A model generated the notes under the pieces. That model worked only from the letters and a program-made list of their open reading frames with translations. It ran no database searches and was not told where the DNA came from. From contig NZ_FOKC01000001.1 of NCBI RefSeq assembly GCF_900112035.1, positions 434,001-498,000 on the forward strand: a stretch of 64,000 nt of DNA, in the 5' to 3' direction. The translations under genes were made by a program, and so were the position numbers. Shown here one piece after another: positions 51,101 to 58,838 of this stretch (its first letter is position 1; the number at the start of each line of letters is the position of its first letter). This stretch comes from Nocardioides alpinus (GTDB lineage Bacteria; Actinomycetota; Actinomycetes; Propionibacteriales; Nocardioidaceae).

Positions 51101-52046
51101 CGTACCGGATGCCGGGGACGGTCAGCGACGTCTCGGCGACGTTGGTGGCAAGCACGACCCGGCGCACGATCGTGGGGTGACTGGAGAAGACCTTGTGCTG
51201 GTCGGCCGCGCTGAGGCGGGAGTAGAGCGGGACGATCTCGAGGCGGTCGCTCTTCAGCGCCTCGAAGGCGTCGGCGGTGTCGCGGATCTCACGCTCGCCG
51301 GGCAGGAAGACCAGGACGTCGCCGGGGCCGTCCTGCGACAGCTCGCGGACCGCGTCGATGATCGCCTCGGTCTGGTCGCGCTGGACCGGCTCGCCCTCCT
51401 CGTCGTCCTCCGGCAGCTCCAGGAGGGGGCGGTACCGGATGTCGACCGGGTAGGTCCGGCCGGACACCTCGACCACCGGCGCGCGGCTCTGCCCGTCACC
51501 GAAGTGCTCGGCGAAGCGGTCGACGTCGATCGTGGCACTGGTGATGATCAGCTTGAGGTCGGGGCGACGCGGCAGCAGCCGCTTGAGGTAGCCCAGCAGG
51601 AAGTCGATGTTGAGGCTGCGCTCGTGGGCCTCGTCGATGATGATCGTGTCGTACTTGCGCAGGTCGCGGTCGCGCTGCAGCTCGGCGAGCAGGATGCCGT
51701 CGGTCATCAGCTTGACCCGGCTGGCCTTGCTCGTGCGGTCGGTGAACCGCACCTGGTAGCCGACGACGTCACCGAGCTCGGTGCCCAGCTCCTCGGCGAT
51801 CCGCTCGGCGACCGACCGCGCGGCGATCCGACGCGGCTGGGTGTGCCCGATGAGCTTGCCGCCGCCCGCCGAGCCCGCCCCGCGGCCGAGCTCGAGGCAG
51901 ATCTTCGGCAGCTGGGTGGTCTTCCCCGACCCGGTCTCGCCGGCGATGATCACGACCTGGTGGTCGCGGATGGCAGCCGCGATGTCCTCGCGGCGCGCGG
52001 AGACCGGGAGCTCCGGCGGGTAGGTGATCTTCACAACGGGCGCCAT
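48177..52046 (-). CDS. hrpA: ATP-dependent RNA helicase HrpA (DEAH box)
   Basis: The 1289-residue protein is a DEAH-box RNA helicase of bacterial HrpA size. Motifs: I GETGSGKTT (36-44), Ia TQPRRIAARS, II DEAH (138-141), III ITSATI, IV LVFLPGEREIRD, V VVLATNVAETSLTVPGIRYV, VI QRSGRCGRVAEG. Ratchet/HA2, OB and the long HrpA-specific C-terminal region (DUF3418-type) follow. HrpA helps resolve mRNA structures and stalled ribosomes. I used the ATG giving MAPVVKITYP; a TTG six codons earlier has no better signal. Confidence 0.95.
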   Translation of the reverse strand: MAPVVKITYPPELPVSARREDIAAAIRDHQVVIIAGETGSGKTTQLPKICLELGRGAGSAGGGKLIGHTQPRRIAARSVAERIAEELGTELGDVVGYQVRFTDRTSKASRVKLMTDGILLAELQRDRDLRKYDTIIIDEAHERSLNIDFLLGYLKRLLPRRPDLKLIITSATIDVDRFAEHFGDGQSRAPVVEVSGRTYPVDIRYRPLLELPEDDEEGEPVQRDQTEAIIDAVRELSQDGPGDVLVFLPGEREIRDTADAFEALKSDRLEIVPLYSRLSAADQHKVFSSHPTIVRRVVLATNVAETSLTVPGIRYVVDTGVARISRYSVRTKVQRLPIEPISQASANQRSGRCGRVAEGIAIRLYSEEDFEARPEFTDPEILRTNLASVILQMASLRLGDIARFPFVEPPDRRNIKAGTDLLEELGAVALSSALDQRGQGVRLTKVGQRLARLPIDPRLGRMILEAERLGCLRDVLTIAAALSIQDPRERPEEQRPQADQLHARFTHESSDFLTWLNLWRHIKEQQRELSSSAFRRMCKREFLNYMRIREWQDYESQLRQVAKEMGLDTRGSGLTAHSTTESDGGGAPFDEDGIHQALLSGLLSHVGALEERDTKSKPGERRPMREYVGARNARFAVFPGSVLKGRNPPFLMSAELVETSRLWARQNAAIKPEWAETLGAHLVKRTYSEPHWSRKRAAVMARERVTLYGVPLVADRLVQYGKVDPPLARELFIRHALVQGEWDSRHRFLAENARLLEEAEELEHRARRRDIVVDEQTLFDFYDARVGDAVVSGQHFDQWWKRARQERGDLLTFDPSMLTHDTADQVRANDFPTQWHDSDEAGLTFPISYHFEPGAADDGLTIDVPVATLNRIDADDFSWLVPGLREELVTELIRSLPKSLRVAMVPAPNTAREFLAATPPGAEPLLDALERFARSTRSLMIDREAWDWTKVPEHLRPTYRVLTEEGAEAGRGKDLDALKEPLRPTFEQAMADVAADSGVTATGQTSWTFGTVEESFVQRRAGHEVRGFPALVDEGATVGLQVLATPTEAAAHHRLGVRRLVLLALGPPAAVDDVLAAAGLDQRAKLALVGSPYSSVGELLADLRAGLVGEAVDARPTVRDETSYAAVVAAARDAVAAGLSAAVHDVMQVLDAWRATDKALSGRADLMTLPALTDMRAQVGRLMAPGFIGDAGTTRLRDYPRYLAAVTHRRERLDAQVAKDRQQMDQLAGLQEAWLHAVAALPDGQAVPQHLREARWMLEEYRVSLFAQQLGTREKVSDQRIRRVMGAAP

Positions 52047-52096
52047 TCTCGCCCACGCCGGCAAGCCCTATTAATCGGTGCTGGTGATCGGTGCCG

Positions 52097-52489
52097 CTAC
52101 CCCGCGCTGTCGTCGTCCTCGGGTGCAGTGGTCGGGGGCAGCTGGCCCGGTACGCCGCGGGGGCCGCCGTGCATCCCGCCACGTCCCGGACCCTCGTCGC
52201 CGTCGCGCTGCTGCGTCCAGCCGCCGCGGTCACGCGGCCCGTCGTCGGTGACGGCGTGGACGGCCGCGAAGCCCAGGCCTCCGACGATGATGCCGGCGAG
52301 CGCGGAGGCGAGGAGGGCGGCGAGGCCGAACGACCGGTCCCCGCCCGAGCCGCGCAGGGTGCGCAGCCGCTCACGGAATCCGCGGCGGGACACTGGAGCC
52401 GGTTCGGGATCGGCGGCGTACGCCGTCTCCGGTGCGGGCGGAAGGGCCGCTCCCTCGGGGCGTACGGGCTGGGTCTCGTCGTCACTCAT
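52097..52489 (-). CDS. Small membrane-anchored protein of unknown function
   Basis: The 130-residue protein has an acidic Pro/Ala-rich cytoplasmic N-terminus, an arginine-rich patch before one membrane helix (about 58-80, FGLAALLASALAGIIVGGLG), and an outer tail of Gly/Asp/Arg/Pro residues. No family was recognised. Upstream, 52511-52527 carries two direct repeats of the type found before the response-regulator gene, so it may belong to that regulon. Confidence 0.65.
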   Translation of the reverse strand: MSDDETQPVRPEGAALPPAPETAYAADPEPAPVSRRGFRERLRTLRGSGGDRSFGLAALLASALAGIIVGGLGFAAVHAVTDDGPRDRGGWTQQRDGDEGPGRGGMHGGPRGVPGQLPPTTAPEDDDSAG

Positions 52490-52510
52490 GTCCCGAGCGT
52501 GCGCCCGCCG

Positions 52511-52527
52511 TCTGTGCGGGACCTGTG
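52511..52527 (-). promoter_or_regulatory. Candidate response-regulator site (CACAGG-N5-CACAGA)
   Basis: On the minus strand the two hexamers have an 11-bp period, as at 54199-54225. OmpR-family regulators bind such direct repeats. Confidence 0.4.
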
Positions 52528-52550
52528 AGTGCGCCCTGAAGTCGATCTGA

Positions 52551-52577
52551 TGTCGAGAATCCGGTGACGGCTCCGTC
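52551..52577 (+). promoter_or_regulatory. Candidate ECF-sigma promoter (TGTCGA-N17-CGTC)
   Basis: TGTCGA (52551-52556) and CGTC (52574-52577) lie ~50 bp before the DGPF protein gene. TGTCGA is the -35 motif I recall for ECF42 targets, and the sigma gene follows that gene. Confidence 0.45.
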
Positions 52578-52626
52578 CCAGAGGTGGACGCGGCCACAAT
52601 GGCCGCAACGGACAAGGAGAACCGAG

Positions 52627-53034
52627 ATGCCGAAGTACCTGATCCTCAAGCACTACCGCGGCACCCCCGCCACCGTGAACGACGTCCCGATGGACCGCTG
52701 GACACCGGAGGAGGTCGACGCACACATGCAGTTCATGGCCGACTTCGGCCAGCGGCTGGAGGAGAGCGGTGAGTACGTCGACGGGCAGGCGCTCTCGCCC
52801 GAGGGCGCGTTCGTCCGGGCGGGCGACGCCCGGGGCACGCCGGTGACCGACGGCCCGTTCGCCGAGACCAAGGACCTGATCGCCGGCTGGTACATCGTCG
52901 ACGTCGACGGCTGGGACCGTGCGGCGGCGCTCGCCGGCGAGCTGTCCCTGGCACCCGGCGCGGGCGGCAAGCCGATCCACGAGTGGCTCGAGGTCCGCCC
53001 GTTCTACGGCGCCCCGTCGGCCACGCAGGACTGA
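52627..53034 (+). CDS. YCII/DGPF-domain protein
   Basis: The 135-residue protein is a dimeric alpha/beta fold of the YCII/DGPF family (PKYLILKHYRGTPATVNDVP, VTDGPFAETKDLIAGWYIVD, IHEWLEVRPF). The name-giving DGPF motif is present. These proteins are encoded next to ECF42 sigma factors; their biochemical role is unclear. AAGGAGA precedes the ATG. The sigma gene follows after 10 bp. Confidence 0.85.
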   Translation: MPKYLILKHYRGTPATVNDVPMDRWTPEEVDAHMQFMADFGQRLEESGEYVDGQALSPEGAFVRAGDARGTPVTDGPFAETKDLIAGWYIVDVDGWDRAAALAGELSLAPGAGGKPIHEWLEVRPFYGAPSATQD

Positions 53035-53044
53035 GCCTGACTCG

Positions 53045-54199
53045 ATGGACCCCTTCGACGAGCTGCCGCTGCGGGAGCTGGTCCCGGCCGTCATCGGCGT
53101 CCTCGTCCGTCGCGGAGCAGACTTCGCGACGGCCGAGGACGCGGTGCAGGACGCGCTGGTCGAGGCGGTGCGCACCTTCGGCGACACGGGCGTCCCGCGC
53201 GACCCGAAGGGGTGGCTCGTCACGGTCGCGTGGCGACGGTTCCTCGACGTCGTACGCTCCGACACCGCCCGCCAGCGGCGCGAGGTCGCGATCGACGCCG
53301 AGCCCGAGGTCGGCCCGACCGAGGACGTCGACGGCACCCTGCGGATCTTCTTCCTCTGCGCGCACCCGGCGTTGACGCCCGCCTCGGCCGTCGCGCTGAC
53401 GCTGCGTGCCGTCGCGGGCCTGACCACGCGCCAGATCGCCGAGGCCTACCTCGTGCCGGAGGCGACGATGGCGCAGCGGATCAGCCGGGCCAAGCGCACC
53501 GTGACGGGCGGGTCGTTCGACCGGCCGGGCGAGCTCCACACTGTCCGCCGGGTGCTCTACCTCGTCTTCAACGAGGGCTACACCGGCGACGTCGACCTCG
53601 CGGCCGAGGCGATCAGGCTGACCCGCCAGCTCGCCCGGCTCAGCACCAGCCCGGAGACCGACGGGCTGCTCGCCCTGATGCAGCTGCACCACGCGCGCCG
53701 CTCCGCACGCACCCGCCCGGACGGCACCCTGGTCCCGCTGGCCGAGCAGGACCGCGCCCTGTGGGACACCGACCTGATCACCGAGGGCGTCGCGATCCTG
53801 CAGGCCGCGCTGGCCCGGGAGCGACGCGGAGAGTTTCAGCTGCAGGCCGCGATCGCCGCCCTGCACGCGGACGCGGCGACCACCGGCGAGACCGACTGGG
53901 TGCAGGTCGTCCAGTGGTACGACGAGCTGCTGGCGCTGACCGGCAGCCCGGTCGTCCGGCTCAACCGGGCGATCGCGGTGGGCGAGGCCGACGGCGCCCG
54001 GGCCGGCCTCGCCGCCCTCGCCGAGGTCGACCCCCACCTGCCGCGCCACCGGGCGGCAGCGGCGTACCTCCACGAGCAGGCAGGCGACCTCGCGACCGCC
54101 GCACGGCTCTACGCCGAGGCCGCCCCGCTGGCGACGAACGTCGCCGAGCGGACCCACCTCACCCGGCAGGCGGCGCGCCTGAACACCCACAGCAGCTGA
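53045..54199 (+). CDS. ECF42-type RNA polymerase sigma factor
   Basis: The 384-residue protein has sigma region 2 (ADFATAEDAVQDALVEAVRT, GWLVTVAWRRFLDVVRSD), region 4 (VAGLTTRQIAEAYLVPEATM, AQRISRAKRTV) and a C-terminal domain of ~200 residues with TPR-like repeats (LLALMQLHHARRSARTRPDG, EADGARAGLAALAEVDPHLP), as in ECF42 proteins. No anti-sigma gene is adjacent, so the C-terminal domain probably controls activity. The ATG giving MDPFDELPLRELVP was chosen. Confidence 0.88.
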   Translation: MDPFDELPLRELVPAVIGVLVRRGADFATAEDAVQDALVEAVRTFGDTGVPRDPKGWLVTVAWRRFLDVVRSDTARQRREVAIDAEPEVGPTEDVDGTLRIFFLCAHPALTPASAVALTLRAVAGLTTRQIAEAYLVPEATMAQRISRAKRTVTGGSFDRPGELHTVRRVLYLVFNEGYTGDVDLAAEAIRLTRQLARLSTSPETDGLLALMQLHHARRSARTRPDGTLVPLAEQDRALWDTDLITEGVAILQAALARERRGEFQLQAAIAALHADAATTGETDWVQVVQWYDELLALTGSPVVRLNRAIAVGEADGARAGLAALAEVDPHLPRHRAAAAYLHEQAGDLATAARLYAEAAPLATNVAERTHLTRQAARLNTHSS

Positions 54200-54225
54200 C
54201 AGGCGCGTCACAGGAACTCCACAGG
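54199..54225 (+). promoter_or_regulatory. Three ACAGG direct repeats with 11-bp period before the response-regulator gene
   Basis: ACAGG starts at 54199, 54210 and 54221; the last two are part of CACAGG. The spacing fits tandem binding of an OmpR-family dimer and suggests autoregulation. Confidence 0.5.
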
Positions 54226-54247
54226 AATCGGCGGCAGGATGCTGCCC

Positions 54248-54964
54248 ATGCAGCAGCTGACCCGCCCCGACGGCTCCCCCGTGCGCGTCCTCGTGGTCGA
54301 CGACGAGGTCAACATCGCCGAGCTCCTCGCCATGGCGCTGCGCTACGAGGGCTGGGACCTGCAGATGGCCCACACCGGCACCGACGCCGTCGCCACCGCC
54401 CGAGACTTCCGCCCCGACGCGGTGGTGCTCGACATCATGCTGCCCGACTTCGACGGGCTCGAGGTGCTGCGGCGGATGCGGGCCGACGGCAACGACGTAC
54501 CGGTCCTGTTCCTCACCGCCAAGGATGCCGTCGAGGACCGGATCGCGGGCCTGACCGCCGGTGGCGACGACTACGTCACCAAGCCGTTCTCGCTCGAGGA
54601 GGTCGTCGCCCGGCTGCGCGGACTGATCCGGCGCGGCGGCACCGCGGCGCAGGCCGACGCCGGCAACGTGCTCGCGGTGGGCGACCTGACCCTCGACGAG
54701 GACAGCCACGAGGTCCACCGCGCGGGCGACGAGATCAGCCTGACCGCGACCGAGTTCGAGCTGCTGCGCTTCCTGATGCGCAATCCCCGGCGCGTGCTGA
54801 GCAAGGCGCAGATCCTCGACCGCGTCTGGCAGTACGACTTCGGCGGCCAGGCCAACGTCGTCGAGCTCTACATCTCCTACCTCCGCAAGAAGGTCGACGC
54901 CGGGCGCGAGCCGATGATCCACACGATGCGCGGCGCGGGCTACGTCCTCAAGCCGGCCACATGA
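54248..54964 (+). CDS. Response regulator, OmpR/PhoB family
   Basis: The receiver domain (about 13-125) has the acidic pocket (VLVVDDEVN), the phosphorylated D62 in AVVLDIMLPDFDG, and the conserved lysine in DDYVTKPFSLEEV. A winged-helix DNA-binding domain follows (about 145-238, TATEFELLRFLMRNPRRVLS, VVELYISYLRKKVD, MRGAGYVLKP). I chose the ATG giving MQQLTRPDG, with AGGA nine bases upstream; an ATG three codons earlier is possible. It overlaps the kinase gene in an ATGA. Confidence 0.92.
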   Translation: MQQLTRPDGSPVRVLVVDDEVNIAELLAMALRYEGWDLQMAHTGTDAVATARDFRPDAVVLDIMLPDFDGLEVLRRMRADGNDVPVLFLTAKDAVEDRIAGLTAGGDDYVTKPFSLEEVVARLRGLIRRGGTAAQADAGNVLAVGDLTLDEDSHEVHRAGDEISLTATEFELLRFLMRNPRRVLSKAQILDRVWQYDFGGQANVVELYISYLRKKVDAGREPMIHTMRGAGYVLKPAT

Positions 54965-56406
54965 GGCTCGCCCCGCACCTCTCCCCACGGCTGCCTCGCA
55001 CCCTCTCAGCGCGCCTGGTCGCCGTCGCCGTGCTCCTCGTGGCGGTCACTGCTGTCCTCATCGGCACAGCCACGACGCTGGCCATGCGTTCGCAGCTCGG
55101 CCAGCAGCTCGACGAGGAGCTGCAGTCCAGCATCGGGCGCGGCTTCGACGGACCCGGGCGCGGCCAGCTGCCGATCCAGCCCCCGGACCAGGACGGCGAC
55201 GACCGCGAGTTCCTCGGCCAGCGCTACGGCTCGGTGCTGGCCCAGGTGACCGAGGACGGGAGCGGTGGCGGCGCCGTCATCGCGGGCGGCCGCGGCAGCG
55301 ACCTGCGCCAGGACCTCGACGCCGAGCAGCTCGCTGCCCTGGCCGACGTGGTCGGCCGGAAGGGCGCCGAGACCGTGGAGCTGCCCGGGCTGGGGACGTA
55401 CCGTGCGCTCGCACAGGAGCGCAGCGACGGGGTCTACGACGTGCTGGCGCTGCCGATGTCCGAGGTGGACGAGACGATCGAGGACCTCGTCCGCCTCGAG
55501 CTGCTGGCCACGCTGCTGGGCGTGCTCGCGGCCGCCGGCGTCGGCCTGGTCGTCGTACGCCGTCAGCTCGCGCCGCTGCGCGAGGTCGCCGACACCGCCC
55601 ACCGGGTCGCCGAGCTGCCGCTGGCGTCAGGCGAGATCGAGATGACCGAACGGGTCCCGGACCGGCTCACCGACGAGCGCACGGAGATCGGCCAGGTCGG
55701 CGCGGCCCTCAACGCGATGCTCGACCACGTCGAGGCCTCCCTCGACCAGCGCCACCGCAGCGAGCAGCAGGTGCGCCAGTTCGTCGCCGACGCCTCCCAC
55801 GAGCTGCGTACGCCGCTCGCCACCATCGCCGGCTACACCGAGCTCGCCCGCAGCCGCCCCGAGACGACCGGCACCGCCCTCGACAAGGTCGAGACCGAGT
55901 CGGCCCGGATGACCGGCCTCGTCGAGGACCTGCTGCTGCTCGCCCGCCTCGACTCAGGCCGCCCGCTCGAACGGGAGCCGGTCGACCTGTCCCGGCTGCT
56001 GCTCGAGGCGGTCAACGACGCCCGTGTCGTCGACGCCGACCACCAGTGGCGGCTCTCCCTGCCGGACGCCCCGCTCACCGTCACCGGCGACGCGGCCCGC
56101 CTGCACCAGGTCGTCACCAACCTCCTGACCAACGCGCGCAAGTACACCCCTCCCGGCAGCACCGTCACCGTCACCGGCACGGCCGCGGGCTTCACCGTGC
56201 ACGACGACGGTCCCGGCTTCCCCGCCGACCTCGCCCCGCGCGCGTTCGAGCGCTTTACCCGCGGCGACGCGGCCCGCACCCGCGCCGGCGGCGCCGGACT
56301 CGGCCTCTCCCTGGTCGAGGCGATCGTCGCCGCGCACGGCGGCACGGTCGACCTCGTGAGCGCGCCCAGCGACACGACGATCACCGTCACCCTCCCGCCG
56401 ACCTGA
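54961..56406 (+). CDS. Sensor histidine kinase
   Basis: The 481-residue kinase has two membrane helices (about 17-40 and 181-201) with a ~140-residue extracellular sensor domain, a HAMP domain (about 202-258), the H-box FVADASHELRTPLATIAGYT with H280, and the catalytic domain: N-box VVTNLLTNARKYTP, G1 VHDDGPGFP, F-box FERFTRGD and G2 GAGLGLSLVEAIVAAHGG. It forms a two-component pair with the upstream regulator. Its stop lies within the first 32-bp repeat unit. Confidence 0.92.
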   Translation: MRLAPHLSPRLPRTLSARLVAVAVLLVAVTAVLIGTATTLAMRSQLGQQLDEELQSSIGRGFDGPGRGQLPIQPPDQDGDDREFLGQRYGSVLAQVTEDGSGGGAVIAGGRGSDLRQDLDAEQLAALADVVGRKGAETVELPGLGTYRALAQERSDGVYDVLALPMSEVDETIEDLVRLELLATLLGVLAAAGVGLVVVRRQLAPLREVADTAHRVAELPLASGEIEMTERVPDRLTDERTEIGQVGAALNAMLDHVEASLDQRHRSEQQVRQFVADASHELRTPLATIAGYTELARSRPETTGTALDKVETESARMTGLVEDLLLLARLDSGRPLEREPVDLSRLLLEAVNDARVVDADHQWRLSLPDAPLTVTGDAARLHQVVTNLLTNARKYTPPGSTVTVTGTAAGFTVHDDGPGFPADLAPRAFERFTRGDAARTRAGGAGLGLSLVEAIVAAHGGTVDLVSAPSDTTITVTLPPT

Positions 56407-56768
56407 CGCTTGTGCGCACGCCCGACCCGCCGACCTGTCGCTTGTGCGCACGCCCGACCCGCCGACCTGACGCTTGTACGCACGCCCGACCCGCCGAGCT
56501 GACGCCTGTACGCACGCCCGACCCGCCGAGCTGTCGCTCGTGCGCACGCCCGTCCCGCCGACCTGACGCTTGTATGCAGCGCCCGCGTGCACAAGCGTCA
56601 GGTCGGCGCCCTCCGCGCGTGCACAAGCGACAGGTCGGCGCCCTCCGCTCGCGCACAAGCGACAGGTCGGCACCCTCTGCGCGTGCACAAGCGACAGGTC
56701 GGCACCCTCCGCTCGCGCACAAGCGACAGGTCGGCACCCTCTGCGCGCGCACAAGCGACAGGTCGACA
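56400..56768. repeat. Mirror-symmetric array of the 32-bp repeat, 6 direct + 6 inverted units
   Basis: Direct units start at 56400, 56432, 56464, 56496, 56528 and 56560 (core GACCTGACGCTTGTGCGCAC with small changes). Inverted units start at 56587, 56619, 56651, 56683, 56715 and 56747 (core GTGCACAAGCGACAGGTC). The centre is ~56583. The period is 32 bp; linkers differ between arms. The first unit overlaps the kinase stop and the last runs into the -10 element of the DUF402 gene. This is the only large non-coding stretch here. Confidence 0.92.
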
Positions 56769-56774
56769 TAGGTT
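56769..56774 (+). promoter_or_regulatory. -10 element (TAGGTT) of the DUF402 gene
   Basis: TAGGTT ends six bases before the GTG at 56781 and directly abuts the last repeat unit. Confidence 0.6.
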
Positions 56775-56780
56775 GGGCGG

Positions 56781-57359
56781 GTGAGCACGCACCTCCCCGG
56801 CACCCCGGTCCGCTGCGAGATGTCGAAGTGGGGCGACCGGCCGCACTGGCAGTTCACCGGTATCCACCTCGGCTCGGACGAGCACGGCGAGTGGCTCGGC
56901 GTCCCGACGGGGACGCGCCACCACCGTCCCGGCCACGAGTTCCACTCGCGCGTCGACACGGTCACCCTCGTCCCGCCCGGGGGGTGGTACGCCGCCACCT
57001 TCCACGCACCGGGCATCTGGTGCGACGTCTACGTCGACATCACCACGCCGGGCGTGTGGCACGACGACGTGCTGCGCATGGTCGACCTCGACCTCGACGT
57101 GGTCCGCCTGGCCGACCCGCTCCCCCCGCCCGAGACGCTGCCCTGGGACAGCCTCCCGGCGGGCGCAGGCGAGACCTTCGTCGACGACGAGGACGAGTTC
57201 GCCGAGCACCAGGTGGCGTTCGCCTATCCCGCCGACGTCATCGGGGCGGCGCGGGCCAGCAGCGACGAGGTCCACGCGGCCGTGCGCGCCGGCGTGGCGC
57301 CGTACGACGGCACGCCGCGCCGCTGGCTGGCGGAGCTCACTCGCCTGACGACCTCCTGA
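56781..57359 (+). CDS. DUF402 family protein
   Basis: The 192-residue protein has the DUF402 beta-barrel pattern: MSKWGDRPHWQFTGIHLGSD, VTLVPPGGWYAATFHAPGIW, VYVDITTPGVWHDDVLRMVD LDLDVV and DEDEFAEHQVAFAYP. The conserved acidic residues (D in VDLDLDV, and the later acidic pair) bind metal in related nucleoside-phosphatases. The substrate is unknown. The start is set by TAGGTT. Its 3' end overlaps the convergent ThrE gene by 23 bp. Confidence 0.8.
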   Translation: MSTHLPGTPVRCEMSKWGDRPHWQFTGIHLGSDEHGEWLGVPTGTRHHRPGHEFHSRVDTVTLVPPGGWYAATFHAPGIWCDVYVDITTPGVWHDDVLRMVDLDLDVVRLADPLPPPETLPWDSLPAGAGETFVDDEDEFAEHQVAFAYPADVIGAARASSDEVHAAVRAGVAPYDGTPRRWLAELTRLTTS

Positions 57360-58758
57360 GCGCCCGGCGCTCGGCGCGGGTGAGCGCCCGGAACGGCCCC
57401 ACCAGCCGCGGGCCGGCGAGCCGGCCCTCCAGCTTGCGGGCCTCGCGCTTGAGCGGCTGGGCGACGTACTCCCCCAGGATCACGCCGGAGGCCAGCGCGA
57501 TCGCGACCGAGATCGCGGTCATCAGCGCGAGGATGCCCTGCGAGACGAAGAAGCCGCCGTCCGCGAGGAACGTGAGGCCGCGGTAGATCGACAGGCCCGG
57601 CAGGAACGGCACGATCGCGGGCACCGCGACGACCAGCGGCGGGACCCGCACCCGGCCGGCGACGGCGTAGGCGACGAGGCCGATGAAGAACGCCGCGACC
57701 CCCGCCGCGGCCGCGCGACCGAAGCCACTGACCTCGACGGCCTGGGAGACGAGCGCAGCGACCGCGGTGATCAGGCCGATCGGGACCACGGCGCGGCGAG
57801 GCGCGTAGCAGGCGACGCTGAAGGCCGCGGACGAGACGGCGGCGCCGATGAGCACGGCGGGCAGGTCGGAGTAGCTGCCGATCTTGCCCGGCACGAGCTC
57901 GCCCAGCGAGAGCCCGATCCCCTCGGCGACGGAGATGCCGAGCGCTACCCCGGCGATGATCCCGGCGGTGGCCATCATCGCCTCGATGAGCCGTGCGCTC
58001 GCGGTGAGGTAGAAGCCGGTGAGCGCGTCCTGCACGGCGCCCATCAGGCCGATGCCGGCGAGCAGGAGGATGATGTTGGCCGTGACGACCAGCGACGGAT
58101 CGACGTCGATGGGCGTGGCGGCCACCGCGGCCGCGAGGATCGTGGCGATCGCCCCGCCCGCCACCTGCAGGTAGAAGAACGGCAGCCGCCGGCGCGCCAT
58201 CAGGATCTGGACGCGGTCGATCAGCACCGCCGCCAGCGCCGCCACGGCCGAGACGACGGCGCCACCACCGAGGAACACCCCGACGGCCGCGGCCATCACC
58301 GCCCAGGCGAGCGTCACCGCCCACCGGGGGAAGGCGTGGCCGAGGGACACGATCGTGGCCATCCGCGAACGAGCGAGGTAGAGGTCGGCCTGGTCGGTGA
58401 GCACGTCACGGACGAGGTGGTCGACCGCGGTCAGGTCCTCGTAGTCGATGTCGCGCTGCTGGACGTGGCGCATCATCAGCATCGGTACGTCGTCGGCGGA
58501 GCGCTGGTGGCTCATCGACAGGGCCGTGAAGGTCACGTCGACCTCGGCCTGGCGCAGCCCGAGGTGGTCGGCCACCGCCCGCATCGTCGCCGTCACGTCG
58601 GCTGCGCCGGCCCCCGACGACAGCAGCATCTCGCCGATCCGCAGGCACAGGTCCATGGTCAGGTGGATCTCGCGCGTCCGCGCCGCCTCCTGCTCGCGAG
58701 CCGTCTCCTGCTCCTCGCCCTCCTCCGGCGAGAGCCCGCCCTGTCCTTGCCGGTCCAC
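57337..58758 (-). CDS. Threonine/serine exporter family protein (ThrE)
   Basis: The 473-residue protein combines an N-terminal ThrE domain with a soluble part (ADVTATMRAVADHLGLRQAE, VDVTFTALSMSHQRSADDVP) and about ten membrane helices; both ThrE halves are fused, as in Corynebacterium ThrE. It exports threonine and serine by proton motive force in the characterised homologue. The first ~30 residues are charged and Glu/Gln-rich. It stands alone and is divergent from the glutamate-cysteine-ligase family gene. Confidence 0.85.
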   Translation of the reverse strand: MDRQGQGGLSPEEGEEQETAREQEAARTREIHLTMDLCLRIGEMLLSSGAGAADVTATMRAVADHLGLRQAEVDVTFTALSMSHQRSADDVPMLMMRHVQQRDIDYEDLTAVDHLVRDVLTDQADLYLARSRMATIVSLGHAFPRWAVTLAWAVMAAAVGVFLGGGAVVSAVAALAAVLIDRVQILMARRRLPFFYLQVAGGAIATILAAAVAATPIDVDPSLVVTANIILLLAGIGLMGAVQDALTGFYLTASARLIEAMMATAGIIAGVALGISVAEGIGLSLGELVPGKIGSYSDLPAVLIGAAVSSAAFSVACYAPRRAVVPIGLITAVAALVSQAVEVSGFGRAAAAGVAAFFIGLVAYAVAGRVRVPPLVVAVPAIVPFLPGLSIYRGLTFLADGGFFVSQGILALMTAISVAIALASGVILGEYVAQPLKREARKLEGRLAGPRLVGPFRALTRAERRALRRSSGE

Positions 58759-58826
58759 CCAGCCATGCTCGCACCCGACGGACGGCCTGCCGTCCCAGGG
58801 GTGAGCCCTCCGGAACAGGCCCTCCC

Positions 58827-58832
58827 TAGAGT
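58827..58832 (+). promoter_or_regulatory. -10 element (TAGAGT) of the glutamate-cysteine-ligase family gene
   Basis: TAGAGT ends six bases before the ATG at 58839. Confidence 0.6.
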
Positions 58833-58838
58833 GGTCGC

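Noticed and set aside
52047..52064. TTG start six codons upstream of hrpA
   Set aside because: No ribosome site or -10 element at leaderless spacing supports it; the ATG at 52046 is more likely.
56400..56768. CRISPR array
   Set aside because: The repeats are separated by only ~12 bases, the linkers are repeated rather than unique, the second half is inverted and no cas gene is present.
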